Assembly (NCBI GenBank): GCA_021029595.1
Contig: JAJJOY010000001.1
Span: 310,001 to 374,000 of the forward strand
Length of the DNA stretch: 64,000 nucleotides
DNA from: Hominenteromicrobium mulieris
GTDB taxonomy: Bacteria; Bacillota; Clostridia; Oscillospirales; Acutalibacteraceae
Direction: 5' to 3'
Part shown: positions 17,127-26,012 of the stretch, piece by piece
Position numbering within the stretch: position 1 is the first letter of the stretch
Layout: each line of letters opens with the position of its first letter
Translations under genes and position numbers: made by a program
Notes under the pieces: generated by a model
What the model saw: the letters and a program-made list of their open reading frames with translations, nothing else
Databases searched by the model: none
Told to the model about the DNA's origin: nothing

Positions 17127-18854
17127 ATGACAAGCGAGATCTTCAGCGTCTGGTTTTTGATGGGCGCGGCGCTGGTCTTCTGGATGCAGGCCGGCTTCGC
17201 CATGGTAGAAACGGGTTTCACCCGTGCAAAAAATGCCGGCAACATTTTGATGAAGAACCTGATGGACTTCTGCATCGGTACCGGCGTATTCATTCTCATC
17301 GGCTTCAGCTTTTTGCTGGGCGAAGACTTACTGGGCTTCATCGGTAAGCCGGGCTTTGATATTTTCACAAACTACGCAAACTTTGACTGGTCGAATTTCG
17401 TATTCAACCTTGTGTTCTGCGCCACGACCGCGACCATCGTTTCCGGCGCAATGGCAGAACGCACAAAGTTCCTTTCCTACTGCATTTACTCCGGTGTTAT
17501 CTCCGCTTTGGTATACCCCATCGAAGCACACTGGATCTGGGGCGGTGGCTGGCTTTCGCAGCTCGGCTTCCATGATTTTGCAGGCTCCTGCGCCATCCAC
17601 ATGGTAGGCGGTCTTTCCGCGCTCATCGGCGCAAAGCTGCTCGGCCCGCGCATCGGCAAGTTCGAAAAGGATGCAAGCGGCAAGATCGTAAAGGTCAATG
17701 CCTTCCCGGGCCACAACATTCCGCTCGGCTGCCTTGGCGTGTTCATTCTTTGGTTCGGCTGGTACGGCTTCAACGGTGCTGCGGCAACAAGCGTTGAGCA
17801 GCTCGGCTCCATCTTCCTCACCACCACCGTCTCACCTGCCATAGCGACCGTCACCTGCATGATTTTCACATGGGTAAAGTACGGCAAGCCGGATGTTTCC
17901 ATGTGTCTCAACGCTTCTCTCGCCGGTCTGGTCGCCATCACCGCCGGCTGTGATGTAACAGACTGCCTCGGCGCGACATTCATCGGCATTGTGGCCGGTC
18001 TCCTTTGCCCGTTCGGCGTTTGGCTGCTCGACTATAAGCTCCATGTCGATGACCCGGTCGGCGCGGTTGCCGTCCACTTCTGCAACGGCATTTGGGGCAC
18101 CATTGCAGTCGGTCTTTTTGCAACGACCACAGCCCCCGGCAACGATAGCTTCACCGGCCTGTTCTACGGCGGCGGCATTGCACTGCTTGCAAAACAATTG
18201 CTTGGTGTGCTTACGGTCTGCGCTTGGACAGCCGTGACGATTACCATTGTGTTCCTGCTCATCCGCGCGACGGTCGGCCTGCGTGTGACGAGAGAAGAAG
18301 AGATTATGGGCCTTGACCTGCCCGAGCATGGCCTTGCAAATGCGTATGCAGACTTCGTTCCGGCCATCAACACCTCGCTCGAAAGCGCAGACCTCAGCGT
18401 TGCCCCTGCCCCGTTCGGCCCAGCTGCGGTAGACGAAGCAGTGCCGGTCGTTGTGCATCACGCCCCCGTGAAGACCGAAAAAGCGGAAAGCACCGGCATG
18501 AAGATGACGAAGGTCGAGATTGTGTGCAAGCAGGCAGCTTTCGATACCTTGAAGAACGCACTGATGAGCGTCGGTATTACCGGTATGACGGTGACGAACG
18601 TACTCGGCTGCGGCATTCAGAAGGGCAAGCCGGAATACTACCGCGGCACGCTCGTAGAAGCAAACCTGCTGCCTAAGGTACAGGTGGAGGTCGTCATCTC
18701 TAAGGTTCCTGTCCGCACGGTCATCGAAACGGCGAAGAAAGCGCTTTACACCGGTCACATCGGTGACGGCAAAATCTTCGTTTACGACGTGGAGAATGTC
18801 ATCAAAGTCCGTACAGGCGAAGAAGGCTACGACGCCCTGCAGGATGTAGAATAA
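17127..18854 (+). CDS. amt: Ammonium transporter fused to a C-terminal PII signalling domain
   Basis: 575 residues. Residues 1 to about 400 are an Amt channel with the usual membrane segments (FWMQAGFAMVETGFTRAKNAG near the N-terminus, HWIWGGGWLSQLG, HMVGGLSALIGA). A proline/alanine-rich linker leads to a PII domain at about 458-575 (KVEIVCKQ to VIKVRTGEEG). In the T-loop the glutamine (IQKG) and the LPK and GDGKIF motifs are kept, but the uridylylation tyrosine (Tyr51 of GlnB) is Val510. The domain may gate the pore by binding ATP/ADP/2-oxoglutarate without covalent modification. The start has a strong TTAGGAGG site. Fusions of this type are known in anaerobes. Confidence 0.96.
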   Translation: MTSEIFSVWFLMGAALVFWMQAGFAMVETGFTRAKNAGNILMKNLMDFCIGTGVFILIGFSFLLGEDLLGFIGKPGFDIFTNYANFDWSNFVFNLVFCATTATIVSGAMAERTKFLSYCIYSGVISALVYPIEAHWIWGGGWLSQLGFHDFAGSCAIHMVGGLSALIGAKLLGPRIGKFEKDASGKIVKVNAFPGHNIPLGCLGVFILWFGWYGFNGAAATSVEQLGSIFLTTTVSPAIATVTCMIFTWVKYGKPDVSMCLNASLAGLVAITAGCDVTDCLGATFIGIVAGLLCPFGVWLLDYKLHVDDPVGAVAVHFCNGIWGTIAVGLFATTTAPGNDSFTGLFYGGGIALLAKQLLGVLTVCAWTAVTITIVFLLIRATVGLRVTREEEIMGLDLPEHGLANAYADFVPAINTSLESADLSVAPAPFGPAAVDEAVPVVVHHAPVKTEKAESTGMKMTKVEIVCKQAAFDTLKNALMSVGITGMTVTNVLGCGIQKGKPEYYRGTLVEANLLPKVQVEVVISKVPVRTVIETAKKALYTGHIGDGKIFVYDVENVIKVRTGEEGYDALQDVE

Positions 18855-18915
18855 TAAATCTTCCCATTTAAATTGAGTACGACGCGTACTACGCTCCTGA
18901 AATAAGAAAAGCCGA

Positions 18916-18951
18916 GACCTGCCGGTTCCCCCCGGCGGGTCTTGACTTTTT
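18916..18951 (+). terminator. Terminator after amt
   Basis: GACCTGCCGG (18916-18925) pairs with CCGGCGGGTC (18932-18941, one G-T wobble), followed by TTGACTTTTT. Confidence 0.85.
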
Positions 18952-18999
18952 CTGTCATTTTCTCCTGCAACTTATTTTCGATTTTGCACAAAATGGGAA

Positions 19000-19028
19000 T
19001 TGAACTCTTTTTGGATTTGTGTTATACT
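19000..19028 (+). promoter_or_regulatory. Promoter of the DtxR-family regulator
   Basis: TTGAAC (19000-19005), 17-base spacer, TATACT (19023-19028). Confidence 0.75.
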
Positions 19029-19070
19029 GTTATAAGAATTTATCCACCCCGATTGTGAGAGGAGACAGCC

Positions 19071-19448
19071 GTGAAAATTCAGGAATCCGCAGAAAACTAT
19101 CTTGAGACCATTTTGATCTTATCCGAGCGCAGCACCTATGTGCGTTCTATTGATATTGCCAACGAGCTCAATTTTACAAAACCCAGTGTCAGCGTAGCCA
19201 TGAAAAAGCTGCGCGAGAACAATTTGATCACCGTAGACGGCGACGGCTACATTCACTTGACGGAGGACGGCCTTGCTATCGCCAACCGCATGTATGAGCG
19301 CCACAAGTTGCTTTCCGATTGGCTCACCTATCTCGGCGTGCCGAAGGACATTGCAACAGAGGACGCCTGCCGCATTGAGCACGTCATCAGCCAGGAGAGC
19401 TTTGAAAAAATCCGCGCGCATGTCCGCGAAATGAACGAGCATCTTTAA
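19071..19448 (+). CDS. DtxR/MntR-family metal-dependent repressor
   Basis: 125 residues: an N-terminal winged helix (SAENYLETILILSER; DIANELNFTKPSVSVAMKKL) and a dimerisation/metal domain, without the SH3-like third domain. Compared with Bacillus MntR, the metal ligands are Asn9 (for Asp8), Glu12, His78, Cys100 (for Glu99), Glu103 and His104. Cysteine at this site is a feature of iron-type DtxR/IdeR, so iron is at least as likely as manganese. No transporter is adjacent. Two palindromes at 42487-42571 resemble DtxR-type operators and could be its targets. The start follows GAGAGGAGACAGCC, a clear ribosome-binding site; GTG is the start codon. Confidence 0.9.
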   Translation: MKIQESAENYLETILILSERSTYVRSIDIANELNFTKPSVSVAMKKLRENNLITVDGDGYIHLTEDGLAIANRMYERHKLLSDWLTYLGVPKDIATEDACRIEHVISQESFEKIRAHVREMNEHL

Positions 19449-19465
19449 TGAACTTAAACAGCACA

Positions 19466-19503
19466 AAACCCGTTTCCGAAGCTTTTACCGGAAACGGGTT
19501 TTT
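19466..19503. terminator. Bidirectional terminator
   Basis: AAACCCGTTTCCG (19466-19478) pairs with CGGAAACGGGTTT (19489-19501); T-runs on both strands serve the convergent genes on either side. Confidence 0.85.
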
Positions 19504-19507
19504 ACTT

Positions 19508-20452
19508 TTACAGCAACGCCATGCTCTGCAAAATAAAGATCATCAAAAATACAGTCGGGATGCAGCACACAGCGCTCAAAACAACAAGCTGACCGGCAAG
19601 TTCGCCATCTGCGCCCGCCTGCTGCGCCATGATGTAGCTTGATACCGCGACCGGCGTTTCCCACGCAAGTGCAAGCGCCAGAAGACTCGGCCCTCTGCTG
19701 CCCGCCAGAACCGCGATCGGCAGAAAAACAAGCGGAATGACGACGAGCTTTATAAACACCGTCACGCCCGCAATACGCATGTTGCCTTTTAGCTTGCGGA
19801 AGCTGAAATCACCGCCGAGCACGATAAGTGCAAGCGGTGTGGCAAGGCGCGAAACATCGCGCAGGCTCGTTTCCAGAAATGCCGGGAAACGCAATTTAAT
19901 GATGGACGCAAAAACACCGAGCAGTGCCGCGATAATGAGCGGGTTTGTCGCGATGGATTTGAGCGTCTTTTTCAGCGAGACCTTACCTCCGCCCGTAAAT
20001 ACCGTCAGCGCAATGACGGCCAAAACGTTGTACATCGGCACGAGCACGGCGCTCAAGATGGAGGCCGCGGCAGCCTCCTCCGCGCCGAACACGTTCGTGA
20101 CGAGACTCACGCCGAATATGACGTAGTTGCTGCGAAAAAGTCCCTGAATGATGACGCCGCGCTGTTTCGGCTCGCGCACGACACGCGGCACGACGACGCA
20201 CAGCACTGCGAACAATAACAGTAGGCTCCCTACCGCGATTGTGAACGTCATGCCGTCGATGGCCTCGGTGATCTCCGTTTTATAGATGTTATTAAACAGC
20301 AGAAACGGCAGAAAAAATTTGAATGTCAGCGTATTCGTCTGCTTTAAAAATTCCGACGAGACGAAGTTTTTGTGCTTTAAAAAGTAGCCGAACGCCAAAA
20401 GCAAAAACGTCGGCATGATCGCATTCAGCGCGACCAGAAAACTATCGAACAC
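19508..20452 (-). CDS. AEC-family (auxin efflux carrier-like) transporter
   Basis: 314 residues, about ten hydrophobic segments, with the family pattern of two five-helix halves (FLLLAFGYFLKHKNF near the N-terminus; TPLALIVLGGDFSF in the middle; WETPVAVSSYIMAQQAGADG near the end). Members export or exchange small carboxylates such as malate; the substrate cannot be told from sequence. Its start overlaps the end of the PfkB gene by 11 bases, so the two are translationally coupled. Confidence 0.88.
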   Translation of the reverse strand: MFDSFLVALNAIMPTFLLLAFGYFLKHKNFVSSEFLKQTNTLTFKFFLPFLLFNNIYKTEITEAIDGMTFTIAVGSLLLLFAVLCVVVPRVVREPKQRGVIIQGLFRSNYVIFGVSLVTNVFGAEEAAAASILSAVLVPMYNVLAVIALTVFTGGGKVSLKKTLKSIATNPLIIAALLGVFASIIKLRFPAFLETSLRDVSRLATPLALIVLGGDFSFRKLKGNMRIAGVTVFIKLVVIPLVFLPIAVLAGSRGPSLLALALAWETPVAVSSYIMAQQAGADGELAGQLVVLSAVCCIPTVFLMIFILQSMALL

Positions 20453-21368
20453 GCTGCACCCCAGCTTTCACGCTTTCATGCACCGCCATGATTTTCTGAA
20501 AGCCCGCGATGCCGACGGAAAACGCCGTTGCGCCGCCCGCCGCCGTGCCCATGGCGAGTGCCTTTGCAAAATCGCCGGAATGCGTGAATTCCGCCAAAAA
20601 GCCGCCGACCATGGAATCACCCGCGCCGGTGGAGTTTATCAGCGTGCCCTTTGCCGCCGGGGCAAAATACACCTCGCCCGTTTCCGTATACAAAAGCGCA
20701 CCGTCGCCCGCCATGGAAACAAGCACGTTTTTTGCACCGCGTTTTTTCAGCCCCTCCGCAAGCGCCGTCACCTGTTCCTCTGTGTCCGCCGGGGCACGGA
20801 ACATCTCGGAAAGCTCCTCGCGGTTCGGCTTTACGAGGAACGGCTGAAACTCAAGCGTAGACAATAATAAATCGCCTGCGGCATCCACAATGAGCCGCAC
20901 GCCTTTTGTTTGCGCAAGCTTTGCAATCCGTGCGTAAATGTCTTTTGGCAGTGACTTCGGCACACTGCCGGAAAGCACCAAGGTATCCTGCGGGGTCAAG
21001 GCACCGAGCTTTTCAAAAAAATTTTTGAGCTCGTTTTCTGAAATCTCCGGACCGCTGCCGTTCAGTTCCGTTTCTTCCTCGGCATGCAGCTTTAAATTGA
21101 TGCGTGTAAAGCCGTTTTCGACTTCGATGAAATCGGTCGTGATGCCTTCTTTTTCAACGCCCTCGCGCAGCGCTTTGCCCGTAAAGCCCGCAATAAACCC
21201 AAGCGCGATGCTTTTTGTATTCAACGCGTGCAGCAGCAAAGAGACGTTCACGCCCTTGCCGCCAAACACAATATTTTCCGTTTTCGTGCGGTTCGTTTTG
21301 CCCGTGCGGAACGTGTCCGCCGTGACGACGTAATCCACCGCCGGATTAAATGTGATCGTGTAGATCAT
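20442..21368 (-). CDS. PfkB-family hexose phosphate kinase (1-phosphofructokinase / tagatose-6-phosphate kinase type)
   Basis: 308 residues with the PfkB signatures GGKGVNVSLLLHAL (around 37-50) and NSTGAGDSMVGGF (catalytic Asp in GAGD, near residue 250). The opening MIYTITFNPAVDYVV is typical of 1-phosphofructokinases. ATG 21368 is chosen because GGAGGG lies 6 bases before it; an in-frame start 20 codons earlier has no such site. There is no PTS or DeoR gene nearby, so the exact sugar phosphate is open. Confidence 0.88.
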   Translation of the reverse strand: MIYTITFNPAVDYVVTADTFRTGKTNRTKTENIVFGGKGVNVSLLLHALNTKSIALGFIAGFTGKALREGVEKEGITTDFIEVENGFTRINLKLHAEEETELNGSGPEISENELKNFFEKLGALTPQDTLVLSGSVPKSLPKDIYARIAKLAQTKGVRLIVDAAGDLLLSTLEFQPFLVKPNREELSEMFRAPADTEEQVTALAEGLKKRGAKNVLVSMAGDGALLYTETGEVYFAPAAKGTLINSTGAGDSMVGGFLAEFTHSGDFAKALAMGTAAGGATAFSVGIAGFQKIMAVHESVKAGVQRVR

Positions 21369-21399
21369 AAAAATCCCTCCAACCAAATCAAGTGGTTTC

Positions 21400-21428
21400 A
21401 GCATAGCATGATTTTGCAAAAAAAGCAA
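21400..21428 (-). promoter_or_regulatory. Promoter of the PfkB/AEC unit
   Basis: Minus-strand TTGCTT (21423-21428), 17-base spacer, TATGCT (21400-21405). Confidence 0.6.
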
Positions 21429-21429
21429 G

Positions 21430-21467
21430 AAAAAGCGTCTGCACCGCCAAAAGACGTATGCAGACGC
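21430..21467 (-). terminator. Terminator of the ABC exporter operon
   Basis: GCGTCTGCA and TGCAGACGC (21435-21443 with 21459-21467) followed on the minus strand by TTTTTC. Confidence 0.8.
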
Positions 21468-21483
21468 TCGATTTTATTTTGAT

Positions 21484-23070
21484 TTAGGCTTCTAAGCGCT
21501 CAAATTTTTTTGCGCCCCAACACACCAAAAGCAGGTGCATCAAGGCAGACAAGAGCAAAAGGAACGCAGTCGTTACCGCATACGCTGCAATGCCCGGAAT
21601 ATGCAGTGCAGATACCGCGAAAAACACGCCGACGATCACCGCCGCAAAGAAGTACGCGCCGAACATTGTGACGCATACGCTGAGGGACTGCTTGCACGGC
21701 TGATTTTCGCTCTGCCAATCAAAGCGCGGCGCGAGCAGGTTCATCACAAGGCCGAGCGTGCCGACGAACCAGCAGAACAAAACGCAAACGCAAACGGTCA
21801 GCACCGTGAGCCCGATACCGCACCCGGCGATGAGGCAAAGCGCCAAAACACTGACGGCAACAAGCGGCATTTGCAGGCGGCACACCATAAGGAGCTTGCC
21901 CAAAAGCACCGTTTTGCCGCTTATGGGCATCGTGCGCAGAACCCACAGATTTTTGCCCTCCAACGAGACAGACGGCGCGGTCGCGCAGGACGTCGCGATG
22001 CAAAACGCCATCACGCCAAAAATGCCGAGCGCAATCCACTCGGGTCGAACGCCCATCAGGCTTATCATCTGCATCAGCTTCCCGCGGAAAATCGCGGCGG
22101 CGATGGGCAGAACCGGAATGACCACCAGGCCGAAGCCGAAATTCATCAGGTACGCGGGGCTTGTGAAGAACTTCCGCTGCTCCTTATGCGCAACAGACAG
22201 CACCGGCGTGCGCTGCTTTGCGGAAGCTTTGCCCGATTTGTGCTTTGCACCCGCTTTCGCGCCCGATGTACGCACGGAGGAAATGAAAGATGCGGAAAGC
22301 CGCCAAAGCGTGAAAAGCGCTATTGCCGCGCTCAATACAGTCACGAGCAGCGTGTGCAAAAGGCTTCCGCCGCACGCCATGCCAATAGCATAAAGCGGCC
22401 AAACGTATTTCATCGCACCCGCGATCTGCGTGCCCTGCATGACGATCCCGGACAAAAATGAGTTGACGTTCGCGTAAAAATACCAGTACACTGCCATGAA
22501 GATGACCATGTACAAAAGCGAAACAACCGCCTTGTTGCGCAGGCGGCTGAGGAGCTTGTGCAGCACCCAGCCGAGCGCACAGCAGACAGACTGCGAAATC
22601 AGGCTCAGAGCCACAAATGTAAACAGCCACCCGATCATCATCGTCGCCGATGCACCGTAGGAAAACGCGTAAATACCGAACGCGGGCAGCAAAACTGCCA
22701 GCGTGTACCCTGCCGTCGTTGTGAACAGCATTGCAATACGCGTCAAGAGAATGTACTTTGGCGGTATCGGCATGGAAAGCAACCGTTCGTTGTCTTTCGC
22801 GTCATACAACTGCGCCTGCGTCATAAAAACGCTGCCCAGCATGGAAAGCGCCAGCGCCATTGTGCCCGCCATGGCGAAATACAGCCATGTAAGCCCCATT
22901 TCGCACAGCGGAACAAGTGCTGCGAACACCACAAACATCAAAATTTCCATACACACCACAATGAACAGCATCAGAAAAACCAGCCATCCGCCGGAGGTCT
23001 TTTTGCCGTTGCCTTTTTTCATGCGCGCCGCAAACTGCTTCCATTGCAGCTTCCAGAGGGATCTTAACAT
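21484..23070 (-). CDS. ABC-2 type transporter permease
   Basis: 528 residues with about twelve hydrophobic segments and a lysine-rich cytoplasmic stretch near residues 16-25. It is the membrane partner of the ATPase encoded 14 bases upstream. The arrangement of one ATPase and one large permease without a binding protein indicates export or membrane remodelling rather than uptake; the substrate is unknown. Confidence 0.85.
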   Translation of the reverse strand: MLRSLWKLQWKQFAARMKKGNGKKTSGGWLVFLMLFIVVCMEILMFVVFAALVPLCEMGLTWLYFAMAGTMALALSMLGSVFMTQAQLYDAKDNERLLSMPIPPKYILLTRIAMLFTTTAGYTLAVLLPAFGIYAFSYGASATMMIGWLFTFVALSLISQSVCCALGWVLHKLLSRLRNKAVVSLLYMVIFMAVYWYFYANVNSFLSGIVMQGTQIAGAMKYVWPLYAIGMACGGSLLHTLLVTVLSAAIALFTLWRLSASFISSVRTSGAKAGAKHKSGKASAKQRTPVLSVAHKEQRKFFTSPAYLMNFGFGLVVIPVLPIAAAIFRGKLMQMISLMGVRPEWIALGIFGVMAFCIATSCATAPSVSLEGKNLWVLRTMPISGKTVLLGKLLMVCRLQMPLVAVSVLALCLIAGCGIGLTVLTVCVCVLFCWFVGTLGLVMNLLAPRFDWQSENQPCKQSLSVCVTMFGAYFFAAVIVGVFFAVSALHIPGIAAYAVTTAFLLLLSALMHLLLVCWGAKKFERLEA

Positions 23071-23084
23071 GCAGCCTCCCCCTT

Positions 23085-23798
23085 TCAGTCCTTGTGGTCT
23101 TCCAGCTCTAAGAAGACCCGCTCCAAAGAACCGTCGCCGCGCACGCTGTCCATGGTGCCGTGTGCAATGAGCTTGCCGTTTTTAATAATGGCCACATTGT
23201 CGCACAGCTTCTCCGCCACCTCCAAAACGTGTGTGGAGAAGAAGATGGCGCCGCCGTTTCGGCAATGCTCCGCCATAATCTCCTTTAATTCGTGCGCCGC
23301 AATGGGGTCGAGCCCGACGAACGGCTCGTCCATCAAAATGAGCTTCGGCTCGTGGATAAGCGCGCCGATAACGGCGATTTTCTGCTTCATGCCGTGCGAG
23401 CACTCCGAGATGAGGTTCGGCAGCGCGTTTTTAATATCCAGCCGCTCGGCAAGCGCTTCCATGCGCGCCTTGCGGTCCGCTTCCGATACGCCGTACATAT
23501 CCGCAACAAAATTCAAATACTCGTAGCCCGTCAGGAATTCATAAAGATCAGGATTATCGGGTATGTAGGCCATGATTTTTTTGCAGGCGATGGGGTCTTT
23601 TTGAATGTCGATGCCGTTCACCGTAATGGTACCGCCGTCCGGCTTTAATAAGCCGCAGCAGGCTTTTAGCGTAGTCGTTTTGCCCGCGCCGTTGTGTCCG
23701 ATGAACGCGCAGATTTCCCCTGCCGCAATGTGCAGCGAAAGGTCGTCTACGGCGATTTTGTCACCGAAGCGCTTTGTGTAGTTTTGAATGTTCAGCAT
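23085..23798 (-). CDS. ABC transporter ATPase (ABC-2 exporter)
   Basis: 237 residues: Walker A GHNGAGKTTT (about 34-43), a divergent signature LISECSHGMKQK in place of LSGGQ, common in ABC-2 exporters, Walker B LILMDEPFVGLD, and the switch histidine in FFSTHVLE. Paired with the downstream permease. A promoter with perfect boxes lies at 23868-23896. Confidence 0.93.
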   Translation of the reverse strand: MLNIQNYTKRFGDKIAVDDLSLHIAAGEICAFIGHNGAGKTTTLKACCGLLKPDGGTITVNGIDIQKDPIACKKIMAYIPDNPDLYEFLTGYEYLNFVADMYGVSEADRKARMEALAERLDIKNALPNLISECSHGMKQKIAVIGALIHEPKLILMDEPFVGLDPIAAHELKEIMAEHCRNGGAIFFSTHVLEVAEKLCDNVAIIKNGKLIAHGTMDSVRGDGSLERVFLELEDHKD

Positions 23799-23867
23799 GT
23801 GTTTTTCTCCTTTTTCTTCTTTTTCACGGCTGAAATGCGGCCTTTCCGAATTTCAGCTGCCGAGCCC

Positions 23868-23896
23868 ATTATAGACACACGGCAGAAGAATGTCAA
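23868..23896 (-). promoter_or_regulatory. Promoter of the ABC exporter operon
   Basis: Minus-strand TTGACA (23891-23896), 17-base spacer, TATAAT (23868-23873). Confidence 0.85.
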
Positions 23897-23934
23897 TGTT
23901 TTCCGGCGCATGAGAATATGTCATAAAAGAACAT

Positions 23935-23963
23935 AAAAACAGCGCAACTCCTACGAGCTGCGC
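23935..23963 (-). terminator. Terminator of the flippase-like gene
   Basis: GCGCAGCTC (complement of 23955-23963) pairs with GAGTTGCGC (complement of 23942-23950), followed by TGTTTTT on the minus strand. Confidence 0.8.
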
Positions 23964-23977
23964 CGAAGCGAGTCGAA

Positions 23978-25030
23978 TTATTCTTTTCCTGCAGAGAGCG
24001 CCGCTTCCTGCTTTCTGCGGCAACCAAACACGAGCTGATCGATAACGACGACGAGCGCGCCGAGCAGCACGATGATGTAATATGTGAAGAATCGCCAGAC
24101 AAGCACGGCGGTGTACAAAATATCGCCGGACGCAAAATACGATTTAAAGAACATGGAGAAGCCGAGCTCCTGTGCGCCAGACGCACCGGGCAGCGGGATA
24201 AAGCACACGGAGGCCTGCAGCATCGTCTGCATACAAAGCAGTTCGCCGTAAGGCAGGTCGAGTGAAAACGCACGGAACACCACGTACAGCACACTCATCT
24301 GCAAAATGACCTGCGGGATCGACCACAAAATTGCAAGGAGCACATAGCGCATTTTGCTTCTGAATTTCATTGTGTAGGAGGAGAAATCCGCCTCAAAGCC
24401 GTGCACTTTTTCTATGTAATTCTCGCGCTTTTTGAGAAACGTACATTTCAAGAGCAGCTTTGTCACGCCGCCGCACAGCTTTTTTAAGATCTTCGGGCTA
24501 AACAAAAGCGGTATCGCGATAATCCACAGCCCGTTGATGGCGATGCCGAGCAGCACAATGGGAATGAGCTGCGGGTCGTCCCGCTTCAAACTCGGGTACA
24601 TATAAATCAGCGATGCCACCGTGCACAGCACAAACGCAAGCTGATACGCAAAAAACTTTACAAACAGCACCGCAGTGGAGTTGCCGACCGAGACCTTATC
24701 GCGCCGCAGGTAGACGACCTGCGCAGGCTGCCCGCCCGTGGAGCTCGGCGTGATGTAAGAATAATAAATGCCGATGAGCCCAATCTTCACCGTTGTCCAA
24801 AAGCCGACGTGCTCGCCCTGCGCGCGCAGCAGCATATGGATGATGCCGCCCTCTGTTACGAGGAACACGCCGGTCATCAGCACGGCGAGCGCCACAAACC
24901 CGAGGGAAAGATTTGCGATGACGGAAAACATGCCCGCAAATTCGGTATTGACGAGCCCGAACACGATCATCACGACCACCGTCAGCCCCACGTATATAAG
25001 ACCCCACGGGATCTTTTTCTTTTCTTTCAT
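23978..25030 (-). CDS. Flippase-like membrane protein (UPF0104 / lysylphosphatidylglycerol synthase TM-region family)
   Basis: 350 residues, eight or so membrane segments. Family features include YSYITPSSTGGQPAQVVYLRR (about 95-115) and the late PLPGASGAQELGF motif, where acidic and aromatic residues are conserved. Relatives move or modify lipid-linked substrates; there is no MprF synthase domain here. It stands alone with its own promoter (25068-25096) and terminator. Confidence 0.87.
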   Translation of the reverse strand: MKEKKKIPWGLIYVGLTVVVMIVFGLVNTEFAGMFSVIANLSLGFVALAVLMTGVFLVTEGGIIHMLLRAQGEHVGFWTTVKIGLIGIYYSYITPSSTGGQPAQVVYLRRDKVSVGNSTAVLFVKFFAYQLAFVLCTVASLIYMYPSLKRDDPQLIPIVLLGIAINGLWIIAIPLLFSPKILKKLCGGVTKLLLKCTFLKKRENYIEKVHGFEADFSSYTMKFRSKMRYVLLAILWSIPQVILQMSVLYVVFRAFSLDLPYGELLCMQTMLQASVCFIPLPGASGAQELGFSMFFKSYFASGDILYTAVLVWRFFTYYIIVLLGALVVVIDQLVFGCRRKQEAALSAGKE

Positions 25031-25067
25031 GAAAATGTAGTCTCCTTGCAGAAAAATCGTATTTTAT

Positions 25068-25096
25068 AGTATACCATATAGCGTTTCTATTGGCAA
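25068..25096 (-). promoter_or_regulatory. Promoter of the flippase-like gene
   Basis: Minus-strand TTGCCA (25091-25096), 17-base spacer, TATACT (25068-25073). Confidence 0.75.
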
Positions 25097-25124
25097 GACA
25101 AGACTGACAACCGAAAGAAAACGT

Positions 25125-25157
25125 TAAGGCAGTGCCCTGAATATTCGGCACTGCCTT
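25125..25157. terminator. Terminator after coaX
   Basis: AAGGCAGTGCC (25125-25135) pairs with GGCACTGCCTT (25147-25157). The following minus-strand run is only AACGTTTTC, so termination may be moderate. Confidence 0.6.
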
Positions 25158-25168
25158 ATTCGTTTATT

Positions 25169-25939
25169 TTACTTTTCCCCGTGCGCATCCCAGATAATTT
25201 TCAGGCCGTCCAGCAGAAGCGTATCGCTGAAAGTGATCTTGCGGCTGCAATGCGGTACGATAAGACCTGCGAGGCCGCCCGTTGCGACCACCTCGCACGG
25301 TGCGCCGAGCTCATCTTCAATGCGGTCGCACAGGCCGTCCAGCATACACGCCGTGCCGAACACCATGCCGGACTGGATACACTCCATCGTGTTGCGGCCA
25401 AGCACCTGCGGCGGCGCGGTCAGACTGACGGAAGAAAGCTGCGCTGCGCGGCTCGTCAATGCGTCAAGCGATGTGCCGACGCCCGGAATGATTACTACGC
25501 CGCACACTTCGCCGTCGGCGTTTAAACCTGTCAGCGTCGTTGCCGTACCCATATCGATGACGATACACGGGCCGTGGTACATGGCTTTTGCCGCCACAGC
25601 ACCGACAACGAGGTCGGCGCCGAGTGTGTTCGGCACATCGCGCTTCACTTTCAGCTCCGGCACAGACTGCGCGCTGACGATGAACGGTTCCACCTTCCAA
25701 ACACGGCGCACCGCGCGGGCGAGGTCATCGGTCAGCCGCGGCACAACGGAGCTTAAAACCGCGCCGTTCACCTGCGACGTGTGGATATTGTATAAATGTA
25801 AAATGCTGAGCATTGCAGAAGCGTATTCGTCCTCCATGCGCGGCGGATTCGTCGCCATGCGCGTGACGAACAGCAGCTTTTCCCCCTCATAAACGCCCAG
25901 TGTGATGTTGGTATTTCCGACGTCCAGTGCCAGCAGCAT
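25169..25939 (-). CDS. coaX: Type III pantothenate kinase
   Basis: 256 residues. Phosphorylates pantothenate as the first step of coenzyme A synthesis. It shows the ASKHA phosphate motif MLLALDVGNTNITLGVYEG at the N-terminus, GADLVVGAVAA around residue 102, and CIVIDMGTATTLTGLN. The length matches bacterial CoaX. ATG 25939 is chosen since the motif begins there; the 40 codons before it are not conserved sequence. Confidence 0.95.
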   Translation of the reverse strand: MLLALDVGNTNITLGVYEGEKLLFVTRMATNPPRMEDEYASAMLSILHLYNIHTSQVNGAVLSSVVPRLTDDLARAVRRVWKVEPFIVSAQSVPELKVKRDVPNTLGADLVVGAVAAKAMYHGPCIVIDMGTATTLTGLNADGEVCGVVIIPGVGTSLDALTSRAAQLSSVSLTAPPQVLGRNTMECIQSGMVFGTACMLDGLCDRIEDELGAPCEVVATGGLAGLIVPHCSRKITFSDTLLLDGLKIIWDAHGEK

Positions 25940-26012
25940 ACCTTTCCCCTCCGAAAACAAATTTCTTTGAGAGCAGTATATCACAAAAACACAAAAACGT
26001 ACAGAAAAAGTT

